Assembly (NCBI GenBank): GCA_025774935.1
Contig: JALGZK010000011.1
Span: 1 to 64,000, forward strand
DNA length: 64,000 nucleotides
Direction: 5' to 3'
DNA from: a bacterium
GTDB lineage: Bacteria > Joyebacterota > Joyebacteria > Joyebacterales > Joyebacteraceae
The position numbers and the translations under genes were made by a program. Positions within the stretch are counted from its first letter, which is position 1; every line of letters starts with the position of its first letter. This document shows, piece by piece, positions 1 to 8,155 of the stretch. The notes under the pieces are model-generated. The model was given only the letters and a program-made list of their open reading frames with translations, was not told the origin of the DNA and searched no databases.

Positions 1-846
1 GCCATCCTCCTGATCCTCCTCTCGGGCGTGTGCTTCTCGTTCGTCGGGATGATCGTCCGCCTCACTGACGCAGTGCCCGTCTACGAGAAGGTCTTCCTCC
101 GGAGCATCGTCTCGCTTGCGATCACCGGGGCCATCGCGCTCAGGAGTCGTGAGAACCCCTTCCAGTGGAACGCGCAGACGCGGCTCGCGATCCTGCGCGG
201 GATGTTCGGCACGACCGCGATGACGCTCTACTTCTACGCGATCGCCAACCTCACGCTAGCGGACGCGACGATCCTGAACAAACTCTCGCCGTTCTTCGTG
301 ATCCTCCTCGCGCCGATCTTCCTGAAGGAGAAGCTGTCGCGCTACGTCGTCCCGGCGATCGTGGTGGCGTTCGTCGGTGCGGTCCTCGTCATCAAGCCGC
401 AGCTCGATTTCCAGGCACTCCCGGCTCTCGGGGGTCTCCTCTCCGCGCTCGCGTCGGCAAGCGCGTACACCGTGGTGCGCTATCTCAGGGGGAAGGAGCC
501 GCCCTACAGGATCGTGTTCTACTTCGCGCTCGTCGCGACGGTCGTGACGATTCCGCCGATGATCGTCAACTTCGTGCCGGTGGCGACTCGCGACCTCATT
601 CCGCTCCTGGCGACCGGCGTCCTCGCGACGGTCGGACAACTCTGCCTCACGTTCGCCTACCACCAGGCGCCCGTCACGAAGATATCGATCTACAACTACG
701 CTCACGTGCTGTTCGCGCTTCTCATCGGTCTCGCTGTGTGGGGGGAGTTGCCCGACCGGCTTGCCTTGGTTGGTGCCGTGCTCATCGTCTGCGCGGCGGT
801 CTACAACCACAGGCGGGTCGTCCGGGAGGTTCCGCCGCCGACCTAG
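1..846 (+). CDS. DMT-superfamily (EamA) transporter, 5' end cut by window
   Basis: The reading frame is open from the first base and ends at a TAG at 844-846, leaving about 281 residues. The true start lies upstream of the window. The protein is a chain of hydrophobic helices with the two-repeat layout of EamA drug/metabolite transporters. Typical segments are LRGMFGTTAMTLYFYAIANL, then LADATILNKLSPFFVILLAP, then a second half with AYHQAPVTKISIYNYAHVLF. Family members sit in the inner membrane and move small metabolites, but the substrate cannot be told from sequence. It converges on the PrsW-like gene with a gap of only 12 bases. Confidence 0.85.
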   Translation, partial: AILLILLSGVCFSFVGMIVRLTDAVPVYEKVFLRSIVSLAITGAIALRSRENPFQWNAQTRLAILRGMFGTTAMTLYFYAIANLTLADATILNKLSPFFVILLAPIFLKEKLSRYVVPAIVVAFVGAVLVIKPQLDFQALPALGGLLSALASASAYTVVRYLRGKEPPYRIVFYFALVATVVTIPPMIVNFVPVATRDLIPLLATGVLATVGQLCLTFAYHQAPVTKISIYNYAHVLFALLIGLAVWGELPDRLALVGAVLIVCAAVYNHRRVVREVPPPT

Positions 847-858
847 CCGAGTTCGCCG

Positions 859-1866
859 TTACTTCCTGCCCAGCATCTGGTGCTGCCAGCGGTCCCGCGT
901 CCTCCATCCGAGGAGCGGGGCCATTGCGAGCATGCCGGTCCGCCCGATGCTCTTCTCCAGAGACTCGATCTCCTGGAGCTTCACTCTGTCGTCGCGATCG
1001 AGTGGAACGTCGAGACCGGCCTCCTTCATCAGGAGCACGCTCTTGGCCCTGAGCGAGAGCTCGGCATGGAGGCAGAGGAGCCGATGCATGTCGGCGACCA
1101 CTCTTGGCGCGAACTTCCCCTCGAGGGAAGCGAGGTATTGCCCGAAGTGAGACTCCGAAATGCGTCCGGTCTGGATCAAGTCGAGAAGGTCCGCATCCGC
1201 GTCGAACCCGATCTCGAGCCAACTCCTGAGAGCCCTCTCGCTACGTCGGAAGACTGCGATGAAGGCGACGGGAAGAACGACCACCAGGCCCGCCACCGTC
1301 AGAACGGGCGAGGCGAGAAGGAGGTTGAACAGCGCATGGAGGAGGTATGCGATACCGAGCGCGGGAAGGAGCACGCGCGCGCCTATCGAGACGAACCGCT
1401 CCGAGAGCGTGAGCGCTACGACACCGAAGAGCGCGGTAGCCACGCCGTGCATGATTGCCGTCCCGAAGCTGCGGAGGATGCACTCGAGGGGGCTCAGCAA
1501 ACACGCGTTCAGGAAGAACGTCGTCTCAACGATTGCGAACCCCGCGCCGATTGCGAACCCGGTGATCGCCGCATCGACCGGGAACCCGACGCGTCTGGCT
1601 CTCACGAGATACACGAGGAAGGCAGCCTTGAGCGCCTCCTCTACCAGGGGCGCCGCGTAGCGGGCGAAGGCCTCAGGGCCCCATCCGAGGACGGTCTGCA
1701 GGTTGGCGTTCAGGAAGAGACTCGCGAATGCTGCTGCTGCCCCTATGACCCCGGCGACGAGGAGCCGCGCGGGACGCACCAGCTTGAAGCTGTCGAGCAA
1801 CAACAGAGAGATCAGAAACGCGACGACCGGGAGAACGGTGGTGACGATTCTGACGGGTAGGCTCAT
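859..1866 (-). CDS. PrsW-family intramembrane metalloprotease
   Basis: 335 residues and mostly membrane-embedded. The PrsW (M82) signature is visible: a Glu-Glu pair with a following Lys (residues 76-80, PLVEEALKA), a glutamate at about 114 (AIVETTFF) and a histidine at about 140 (AIMHGVATALFG), each inside or beside a predicted helix. In Bacillus, PrsW cleaves an anti-sigma factor, but homologues are widespread and their substrates vary. The C-terminal ~120 residues are soluble and charged and carry no recognised domain. The gene lies 15 bases downstream of the 195-residue membrane-anchored protein on the same strand, so the two may be co-transcribed. The family call is firm and the substrate unknown. 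Confidence 0.85.
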   Translation of the reverse strand: MSLPVRIVTTVLPVVAFLISLLLLDSFKLVRPARLLVAGVIGAAAAFASLFLNANLQTVLGWGPEAFARYAAPLVEEALKAAFLVYLVRARRVGFPVDAAITGFAIGAGFAIVETTFFLNACLLSPLECILRSFGTAIMHGVATALFGVVALTLSERFVSIGARVLLPALGIAYLLHALFNLLLASPVLTVAGLVVVLPVAFIAVFRRSERALRSWLEIGFDADADLLDLIQTGRISESHFGQYLASLEGKFAPRVVADMHRLLCLHAELSLRAKSVLLMKEAGLDVPLDRDDRVKLQEIESLEKSIGRTGMLAMAPLLGWRTRDRWQHQMLGRK

Positions 1867-1881
1867 CGCTCGCGCCGCGCG

Positions 1882-2469
1882 CTAGCCCTCGGGTGAGATC
1901 GAGGTCTCGAACAGGACGTCTTCAGACGCGAGCACCCTCAAACGAATCGGCGAGCCGGTGCTGCGGTCGTCCACGAAGTGAAGGTTGTAGTCGCAATCGC
2001 CGCTGTGCTTGAGTTCCGCCTCGTTCGTCCGCACGTTGAGCGTGTGCGCGCCGTCGTCGAGTGCCGTGTACCCCTCGAACCGGAGATGCTCGTCGTACTG
2101 CAGGACGACCTGCACCTCCTCTGGCGCCGAGAGCCCGAGATGCACAGAGACACCGTTCTCGACGTGCTCGATGCATGCGCCCCCGAAGACCTGGTCGAAC
2201 TCGAGAGGAACGCACTGAGAGCTCAGGAGCTTCGCATCGCCGTCGGCCATCATCGCGCCATAGGGACGGCGCGTGTCGTCGTACGAGACGGGGAAGGGCA
2301 CCGACGCGCTCTGGAGCAGGAGTACGGCGACGACCGCGCAGACTCCGAGGCCGATCAGGAGACCTGCTGCGAACGCGTGGGTCGGTCGCGACGGGAGCCA
2401 GCTCCGCCTCACTGACGGCCGGGTGTCCGAGTCGGGGCGGCGAGGCGTTCCTGCGTCTGTCGTGGACAT
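1882..2469 (-). CDS. Membrane-anchored protein of unknown function
   Basis: 195 residues that I do not recognise. A basic, Arg/Pro-rich N-terminus (residues 1-32) precedes one transmembrane helix (about 33-53, AFAAGLLIGLGVCAVVAVLL). The rest is extracytoplasmic and beta-rich, with three cysteines (CVPLEF, ACIEHV, GDCDYN) that could form disulfides. The start is supported by a strong AAGGAGGGTGAC ribosome site directly before the ATG. Its position upstream of the PrsW-like protease on the same strand makes it a possible partner or substrate, which is inference only. Confidence 0.7.
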   Translation of the reverse strand: MSTTDAGTPRRPDSDTRPSVRRSWLPSRPTHAFAAGLLIGLGVCAVVAVLLLQSASVPFPVSYDDTRRPYGAMMADGDAKLLSSQCVPLEFDQVFGGACIEHVENGVSVHLGLSAPEEVQVVLQYDEHLRFEGYTALDDGAHTLNVRTNEAELKHSGDCDYNLHFVDDRSTGSPIRLRVLASEDVLFETSISPEG

Positions 2470-2620
2470 GTCACCCTCCTTGCATCGACCTTTGTCTCAC
2501 ACTGAGGATACTCCTGAATCCCGCCGGTGGGAAGGGCTCTGTTGCGGGGGACTGCGATCTGGACGCGAGGGCGCAATCCGCCGCCCCGACTCCACGCGGC
2601 CTCCCTGTGGCGGCCACGGC

Positions 2621-2630
2621 GTGGTACAAT
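2621..2630 (+). promoter_or_regulatory. Extended -10 promoter for the VCBS-repeat protein
   Basis: The sequence GTGGTACAAT contains TGG-TACAAT, an extended -10 with five of six matches to TATAAT. No good -35 lies 16-18 bases upstream, as is usual for extended -10 promoters. It sits 60 bases before the chosen ATG at 2690. Confidence 0.45.
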
Positions 2631-2689
2631 CGATGTGCTGGGTGTCAAGAAAAAGCGCCGCTGAGACGAACCGCACGGCGGAGGATGCC

Positions 2690-4483
2690 ATGCGCACCGA
2701 AGCAGTTCTGCTCGCGATCGTCCTCGTCTGCTCCATTCTCCTCGCAGGTCACGCCACAGCCCTCACCTACACCGAGAGTTCCACCGGCCTCATACCGCCC
2801 TCCATGGAGGGCGGTCACACCGAGCTCGAGTTCGCCGATGTCAATGCCGACGGAAACGTCGATCTCCTGTCGATCGGCGACCACGGCTCCCCGTACATCA
2901 ACACGGACCAGCATGGGATCATGGTCTGGTTTGGGGACGGCCTCGGGAGCTGGAGCGTCTTCCAGAACGGGAACTTCGGGTACGGAGGTATCGCAGTCGG
3001 CGACGTCAACGGAGACGGTCTCCTCGACGTCGGGTACGGCATGCACCACGACTACTCGAGCACCGACTTCGGCAACCAGCTCATCGAAGTTGCGCTCGGC
3101 GATGGCACCGGCATGAACTGGGTACCGTGGGACGACGGGCTCGCGACGAGCGGCGAAACGTGGGGCATGTTCGGGACCGACTTCGCGGACGTCGATAACG
3201 ACGGGGATCTCGACGTCGGGAGCAATGCGTTCGGGTGCTGCGCCGGCGTTCACGTCTACCTCAACCATATGGACGGAACCTGGGCGCAGTCGTGGGGGTT
3301 CATCGGCGGGAACTCGTCGATGGACTTCGAGTTTGGCGACATCGACAACGACGGGAACGCGGACTTCGCCGTGAAGCGCCAGGACGGGACGGTCTACTTC
3401 GGGGACGGCACCGGCAGCTTCGTGAACGGGGACAGCAACCTCCCGAGCCACAGCTACAGGGGCACGTCTCTCGGTGACGTCGACAACGACGGAGGGCTGG
3501 ATCTCGCGTGCCTGAACAGCGGCGCGCCCGAGGTGTGGGTGTGGGACGATGCAGGGGAGGCGTGGGTCGACTTCTCCGGGAACCTCCCGACGTCCGGGAG
3601 CTACAGCGCGACGGCGCTCCACGACATGGACGTCGACGGGTACATCGATCTCGTGGCCTTCGGGAATGGTACCGTGTCAATCTGGCTCGGGGACGGCGCG
3701 GGGATGTGGACCACCGCCGCGGCGTTCGCTGTGCCCGGGACCTACGAGGCGTTCAGGGTAGGAGGGGACTTCGACAGGAACGGATTCCCGGACATGGCGC
3801 TCCTGGACGAGGAGGGGTCCTGGCCGAGCTACCAGAACCACCTCCGGTGTTACCGAGAGGCGTCGGTCGCCCTCGGTCTCACGATCGCACCGGTCTTCCC
3901 CCGAGGGCACGAGCGGATCGCGGGTGGGTCGGTCCAGTTCATCGACTGGATCTCCGCTGTGCCTGCGGGGATGACGACCACCGTCGCCCTCGACTACTCG
4001 ACGAGCGGGCCGTCTGGCCCCTGGTTTCCCATCGCGAGTGGACTCCCGAACAACGGACGGCATCAGTGGACGATGCCGGACGTGAACTCGACGAACTGCT
4101 ACATCCGATACACGGTCACCGGCGAGCGGCAAGAAGAGGTCGCGGTCACGCCTGCCGCGTTCACGGTCCTGGGCGACGAGGTCGGGGTCGACGACGGTGG
4201 CGGCTCAAGGGTCGCGCTCTCGGTTCGGCCGAATCCCGCTACTGGTACGACGACGATCCACTACACGCTTGAGTCACCGGGCCCCGCCACACTCGCGGTC
4301 TACGACGCTGCAGGGAGGCGCGTTGCGCGGCTCGCCGAACTTGCTGCGAGTCAGACGGGGGAGCACCAGGTCGCTTGGAATGGTCGCGACGACTCAGGTG
4401 AGCGTGTCGCTGCCGGTGTGTACTTCTGCAGGCTCGAGGCCGATGGCGAGGTCGTGGCGAGGAAGATCGTGTTCGTGAGATAG
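2690..4483 (+). CDS. Secreted FG-GAP/VCBS-repeat protein with C-terminal FlgD-Ig/type-IX-like sorting domain
   Basis: 597 residues from an ATG preceded by GAGG; the frame is open further upstream but without a signal peptide. A signal peptide (AVLLAIVLVCSILLAGHATA) leads into about seven beta-propeller-type repeats with Asp-rich calcium loops of the form D-x-D-x-D-G-x-x-D (DVNADGNVDLLS, DVDNDGDLDVGS, DIDNDGNADFAV, DVDNDGGLDLAC). A Greek-key-like region follows (about 400-500). The last ~85 residues match the FlgD-Ig/type-IX C-terminal pattern: RPNPATGTTTIHYTL, YDAAGRRVA, GVYFCRL and a terminal KIVFVR. It is probably a surface-attached, calcium-binding adhesion or ligand-binding protein. No enzymatic motif is visible. 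Confidence 0.85.
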   Translation: MRTEAVLLAIVLVCSILLAGHATALTYTESSTGLIPPSMEGGHTELEFADVNADGNVDLLSIGDHGSPYINTDQHGIMVWFGDGLGSWSVFQNGNFGYGGIAVGDVNGDGLLDVGYGMHHDYSSTDFGNQLIEVALGDGTGMNWVPWDDGLATSGETWGMFGTDFADVDNDGDLDVGSNAFGCCAGVHVYLNHMDGTWAQSWGFIGGNSSMDFEFGDIDNDGNADFAVKRQDGTVYFGDGTGSFVNGDSNLPSHSYRGTSLGDVDNDGGLDLACLNSGAPEVWVWDDAGEAWVDFSGNLPTSGSYSATALHDMDVDGYIDLVAFGNGTVSIWLGDGAGMWTTAAAFAVPGTYEAFRVGGDFDRNGFPDMALLDEEGSWPSYQNHLRCYREASVALGLTIAPVFPRGHERIAGGSVQFIDWISAVPAGMTTTVALDYSTSGPSGPWFPIASGLPNNGRHQWTMPDVNSTNCYIRYTVTGERQEEVAVTPAAFTVLGDEVGVDDGGGSRVALSVRPNPATGTTTIHYTLESPGPATLAVYDAAGRRVARLAELAASQTGEHQVAWNGRDDSGERVAAGVYFCRLEADGEVVARKIVFVR

Positions 4484-4560
4484 TCCCGGGGTGAGGTCCG
4501 CGGAACGGATCTCCGGCATCGGTGACGACAAGGCCGGACGGGCGACGCTCGGGGAGTCGT

Positions 4561-5130
4561 CTACGGTTCAGCGTGCCCGTAGTGAGCCGAGAACAGGATG
4601 AAGTCCTGCGGACCGACCGGCCCGCCACTCCAGTCGTAGTCGCGGCGCTCGACCTCCAGGCCGTAGTCGCCTGAGAACTCGATGAAGTCCTGCAAGTTCA
4701 GCCAGCCGTTGGAATCCTCAAACAGGTCGAACGCCTTGCAGTCCAGGTCGAAGGTGTCGTTCAGGACGACCGTGTAGATCTGCATGCCGAGTGTGATTCC
4801 GGGCGCGGCGATACTCTCTTCACCGAAACACTCGAAGCGGATCCTGCCTTGGGCGTTCGTCTCCAGATCCACAGGTGTGATCCTGATGTCGCCACCGGTC
4901 ACGCAAAAGAAGAAGCAGTTGTAGGGGATTCGCCCGATCGGGGAGGCGCTCGGCGTCCTCACCGTAACGGTGATGTACTGGGAGACAGGCCCGTCGCCGG
5001 CCGGGCACGTCGTCATGCCGAGGTCGGGACCAAGCATGAGCGACGAGAGGTCGGCATCCGGGGCGTCTGCGGAGGCGATGTTCGCGGCGAAGACGAGCAG
5101 TGCTGTGACCACCACTGATAGCGTCTTCAT
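4561..5130 (-). CDS. Secreted protein with C-terminal dockerin-like EF-hand pair
   Basis: 189 residues from an ATG at 5130 that opens a clear signal peptide (LSVVVTALLVFAANIASADA); an upstream ATG at 5193 would bury it. The middle part contains four cysteines and resembles a beta-sandwich, with no recognised family. The C-terminus has two degenerate 22-residue EF-hand/dockerin-like units (DSNGWLNLQDFIEFSGDYG and GPVGPQDFILFSAHYGHA). Such tails are common in secreted proteins of FCB-type lineages. A sigma-70-like promoter lies upstream on the minus strand (5184-5212). Function unknown. Confidence 0.75.
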   Translation of the reverse strand: MKTLSVVVTALLVFAANIASADAPDADLSSLMLGPDLGMTTCPAGDGPVSQYITVTVRTPSASPIGRIPYNCFFFCVTGGDIRITPVDLETNAQGRIRFECFGEESIAAPGITLGMQIYTVVLNDTFDLDCKAFDLFEDSNGWLNLQDFIEFSGDYGLEVERRDYDWSGGPVGPQDFILFSAHYGHAEP

Positions 5131-5183
5131 CGCGCCGGCTCCACGGTCTGAGGCCATCAGACGGTTCACGAGACTCGCGTGGC

Positions 5184-5212
5184 ACGGTATCACACAACTG
5201 CGTGAGCGTCAA
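5184..5212 (-). promoter_or_regulatory. Promoter for the dockerin-like secreted protein
   Basis: Read on the minus strand: -35 TTGACG (5212-5207), a 17-base spacer, and -10 TACCGT (5189-5184) preceded by TGA, giving an extended -10. The predicted start of transcription is about 47 bases before the ATG at 5130. Confidence 0.6.
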
Positions 5213-5294
5213 TCGACTCAGGATGGACGCGCTTCGCGTTCCGGAGTACGCACACAGGTCAGCGCGCAGGTACGCGGCGTCCGATCAGCCGGCG

Positions 5295-6017
5295 CTAGCG
5301 CCCGCCGAACGCGAGGAGGTAGAACCCGACGCCGATGAGGAGGACACCGGCTGTGACTCGGATGGCCGGCGCCGCCTTTCGGACAGCCGCGCTCAGCTTC
5401 TCGACACCGAGTCCAACACCGATCAGGGCGCCGGCGAGAGGCAGCCCGTATCCGATCGCGAACGCTGCGAGGAGCGCCGCGCCGGCTGCGGCGTGAGCAT
5501 GGAGTGTCGCCATCCCGATGACGAGGAAGAGCGCGGGATTGCAGCCTGCCGAGCAGACCGTGACACCGCCGCCGATGGCAAAGCCGGCGAGCATCGCCTG
5601 TCTCGGACCGACGGGCGCGTCGCCACGGAGGATTCCGGGGGTCGGGATCTTGAGCGGGACCAGCCCGAGGGTCGCGGACCCAAGGAGGACCATGATGAGG
5701 CCGGCGAAGATCCTCCAGTACTTCCCCAGTGCCGCGCCGAGGGTCTGGCTGAGGAGGCCTGCGGCCGCACCGATCACAGCGAGCGCGACCGCCGTGCCCA
5801 GCATGAACGAGAGCGCACCGGCGATGACCGCGCGGCGTTGGCTCCCGCCGGGGAGGCCCTTCCCGGCCAGCGAGCCGGAGTAGCCTGCAATGGCGCCGAT
5901 CACGGGGAGATTGCAGCAGTTCGTGACCGCCCCCACGATCCCGAGCGCGAATGCGGCGGCGAGGACCGTCGGCGTGATCGACGGAGAGGCCAGGGCCTGG
6001 CTGATCCACTCCGGCAC
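5295..6017 (-). CDS. CcdA/DsbD-like polytopic thiol-redox membrane protein
   Basis: 240 residues from a GTG with GGAAGGAG upstream. About six transmembrane helices are arranged in two halves, each starting with a cysteine motif: TNCCNLPVIGAIAGYSG (about 32-48) and CSAGCNPALFLVIG (about 155-168). This is the layout of CcdA/DsbD-beta proteins, which pass electrons from cytoplasmic thioredoxin to an extracytoplasmic thiol protein. The canonical CcdA motifs have single cysteines, so the paired CC and CxxxC forms are variants. It follows the thioredoxin-like gene by 36 bases on the same strand, and the two are probably one operon. The exact substrate is not clear. Confidence 0.75.
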   Translation of the reverse strand: MPEWISQALASPSITPTVLAAAFALGIVGAVTNCCNLPVIGAIAGYSGSLAGKGLPGGSQRRAVIAGALSFMLGTAVALAVIGAAAGLLSQTLGAALGKYWRIFAGLIMVLLGSATLGLVPLKIPTPGILRGDAPVGPRQAMLAGFAIGGGVTVCSAGCNPALFLVIGMATLHAHAAAGAALLAAFAIGYGLPLAGALIGVGLGVEKLSAAVRKAAPAIRVTAGVLLIGVGFYLLAFGGR

Positions 6018-6053
6018 GTCGGTCTCCTTCCGGCTCGAGGGGTCCGGTGATTG

Positions 6054-6773
6054 CTACTTCCCGCAGCTGGTCCCGCAAGGGACCGCGCCGGCCGAGCTCT
6101 GGACGGTCGCGACGACGAACGCTCTCAGGAGCTCGACGGTCCTGCCTTCGCCTTCTGCCAGCGCGAGCTGGCCGAGAGGTCCGACGACGACTGCGGAGGG
6201 AAACGACTCGACACTGGCCGCCAGAACGAGACGCTCGTACCCTTCCGTCCCCTCCTCCTGCGTGACCGCGACGACGTCCTTGCCCGTGTCGGCAAGTCGG
6301 GCGACTGCCTCGTCGATTCGTGCTGAGAGCGCTTCGTTCGCTGTCGCTTCGTCACCCGGGAGGAGGACGAACGCGGCGTCTCTCGCGGCGACGACCTCCG
6401 AGAGGGACGCGGTCGACGCGAGATCGACGCACGGCGTCGAAGGAGAGCACGAAGCACCGGCACCGCACGAAGCGGCGTCCGGGTCGCAGGCGGCGACCGC
6501 CCCGCCACCGGCCTCCGTGGCCGCGATCTCCGCCGATCCTCCGTCGTCCGCGCCGGTCCTCATGATGAGCGACCGCGCCGCCAGGCTCGCAGCGGCGAAC
6601 ATGATGAGAGCGAACGCGACGGTTCTCGCCCGTGAGCCGCCTGATCGCCCGCCCGTCGATTCCTCGCCCTGCAGCTCCGAGCCGTCTCTCGGGGGACCGC
6701 AGTCGCATGAGGACCCGCTCGTGGTTTCCGGACAGCACTCGTTGGGCGGCCTGGCAGTCGGATCGTCGTTCAT
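6054..6773 (-). CDS. Membrane-anchored, cysteine-rich thioredoxin-like protein
   Basis: 239 residues from an ATG with GGAGGGAG eight bases upstream. A cysteine-rich N-terminal head (CCPETTSGSSCDCGPP) precedes one transmembrane helix (ARTVAFALIMFAAASLAARS). An extracytoplasmic part follows with CDPDAASCGAGASCSPSTPC. The C-terminal ~110 residues look like a thioredoxin fold (DVVAVTQEE, SFPSAVVVGPLGQLA), and the protein ends in CGTSCGK. The usual CxxC active site at the start of the fold is absent, so reactive thiols would be those of the linker or C-terminal tail. It is the likely extracytoplasmic partner of the downstream CcdA-like protein. Specific role unknown. Confidence 0.65.
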   Translation of the reverse strand: MNDDPTARPPNECCPETTSGSSCDCGPPRDGSELQGEESTGGRSGGSRARTVAFALIMFAAASLAARSLIMRTGADDGGSAEIAATEAGGGAVAACDPDAASCGAGASCSPSTPCVDLASTASLSEVVAARDAAFVLLPGDEATANEALSARIDEAVARLADTGKDVVAVTQEEGTEGYERLVLAASVESFPSAVVVGPLGQLALAEGEGRTVELLRAFVVATVQSSAGAVPCGTSCGK

Positions 6774-6832
6774 GCGCTCGCTCCCTCCGGAGGTACGGGG
6801 TCGCACTCGGCCCCGTTCGGGTTCTCCCCTCT

Positions 6833-6861
6833 ACTATACAGCGCCACGCACGGCGGGACAA
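6833..6861 (-). promoter_or_regulatory. Promoter for the thioredoxin-like/CcdA-like operon
   Basis: On the minus strand, -35 TTGTCC (6861-6856), a 17-base spacer and -10 TATAGT (6838-6833). It lies 60 bases upstream of the ATG at 6773, divergent from the GH53 gene. Confidence 0.6.
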
Positions 6862-6885
6862 CGCGCACCGTGACAGGCCACGCTC

Positions 6886-6895
6886 GTGGTATCAT
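6886..6895 (+). promoter_or_regulatory. Extended -10 promoter for the GH53 gene
   Basis: GTGGTATCAT contains TGG-TATCAT with no good -35. It would start transcription just before the GGAAGGGAGG ribosome site, giving a very short leader. The identical ten bases recur at 10664-10673. Confidence 0.4.
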
Positions 6896-6919
6896 TCCAG
6901 CGGAAGGGAGGTCCCGGTC

Positions 6920-8080
6920 GTGTTATCTTCACACCGCTCTATTGCGATGGCATTGGCCATTGCTCTCCTGGGCAATGTGGTCGGTTGCGCCGGGCCGGCG
7001 ACCGGTGGCGACCCGGAGACGTCCCCGGGAAACGACGTCTCCGGCGTCGCGATCGGAGCCGACCTCTCGTTCCTTCCCCAGCTCGAGGCAGCCGGCGCGG
7101 AGTACGCCGTCGCCGGCGTGCGCGGCGATCCTCTCACCATCTTCCGGGACCACGGGTTCACGCTTGTCCGGCTCCGTCTCTGGCACACGCCCGAGGAGCC
7201 ATGGCACGGGCTCGACGCAACAGTCGACTTCGCTCGTAGGGTGCGGGACGAGGGCTTCGAGATCATGCTCGACCTCCACTACTCCGACAGCTGGGCCGAC
7301 CCAGGGAAACAGGTGAAGCCCGAGGCGTGGCGTGACGCGGACTTCCCTGCGCTCGTCGACTCCGTCCGGGAGTACACGAGCGCCGTTGTCCGCCGGTTCG
7401 CCGACGCGGACGTCCTGCCCCGCTACATTCAGCTCGGGAACGAGATTGGGGGCGGGCTCCTTTGGGACGATGGCCGGGTGGGGTGGGAGGGAGGCCCGCA
7501 CGACACGTGGGAGCAGTGGTCGCAGCTCACGGAGCTCCTCGCGGCGGCCGCAGAGGGCGTCCGGCGCGCGCAGCCGGCGGGCTCAAGCCCGGCGATCGTC
7601 CTCCACGTCGCGGACGGAGGGGACAACGAGGCGTGCCGGTGGTTCTTCGATCGGGTCGTCGCTGCAGGAACGGAGTTCGACGCGATCGGGCTCTCGTTCT
7701 ACCCGTGGTGGCACGGCGAGCTCGGCGACCTCGAGACAAACGTGCACGACCTCGCCCGGCGCTATGGAAAGGAGATCCTGGTCGTCGAGACCGGGTACCC
7801 GTGGACGCTCAGCTGGTGGGACGACACACACAACTTCGTGGGCGAGCCCGCGCAGCTGCATCCCGGCTACGGCGCCTCCCCCGGATCGCAGGAGCGGTTC
7901 CTTCGGGACCTCGTCGCCGTCGTGGCCGGGATCCCGCGCGGTCTCGGACGGGGCGTGATCTACTGGGAGCCCGCGTGGACCGCCGTGGACGACGGCCCAC
8001 CGAACCCGTACGAGAACCTCGCCCTCTTCGACTTCCACTGGGACGCCCTTCCGGCACTCGGATTCGGGCTCCCGCGTTAG
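6920..8080 (+). CDS. Glycoside hydrolase family 53 endo-beta-1,4-galactanase lipoprotein
   Basis: 386 residues from a GTG nine bases after a GGAAGGGAGG site. The N-terminus is a lipoprotein signal (MALAIALLGNVVGC), so the enzyme should be lipid-anchored outside the cytoplasmic membrane. The body is a full GH53 TIM barrel: GADLSFLPQLEAAG, VRLRLWHTP, LDLHYSDSWADPGKQ. The acid/base glutamate is in QLGNEIGGG (about 175) and the nucleophile in VVETGYPW (about 290). GH53 enzymes cut beta-1,4-galactan side chains of pectin. No other carbohydrate genes surround it, so it may act alone as a scavenging enzyme. The family assignment is firm. Confidence 0.93.
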   Translation: MLSSHRSIAMALAIALLGNVVGCAGPATGGDPETSPGNDVSGVAIGADLSFLPQLEAAGAEYAVAGVRGDPLTIFRDHGFTLVRLRLWHTPEEPWHGLDATVDFARRVRDEGFEIMLDLHYSDSWADPGKQVKPEAWRDADFPALVDSVREYTSAVVRRFADADVLPRYIQLGNEIGGGLLWDDGRVGWEGGPHDTWEQWSQLTELLAAAAEGVRRAQPAGSSPAIVLHVADGGDNEACRWFFDRVVAAGTEFDAIGLSFYPWWHGELGDLETNVHDLARRYGKEILVVETGYPWTLSWWDDTHNFVGEPAQLHPGYGASPGSQERFLRDLVAVVAGIPRGLGRGVIYWEPAWTAVDDGPPNPYENLALFDFHWDALPALGFGLPR

Positions 8081-8155
8081 TCCGGAATCCCGCAACAGAG
8101 CGCCCAGCATCAGCAGGCACCCGGTTTGCTACCAGTGCCATGCAGGAGGAACTGC

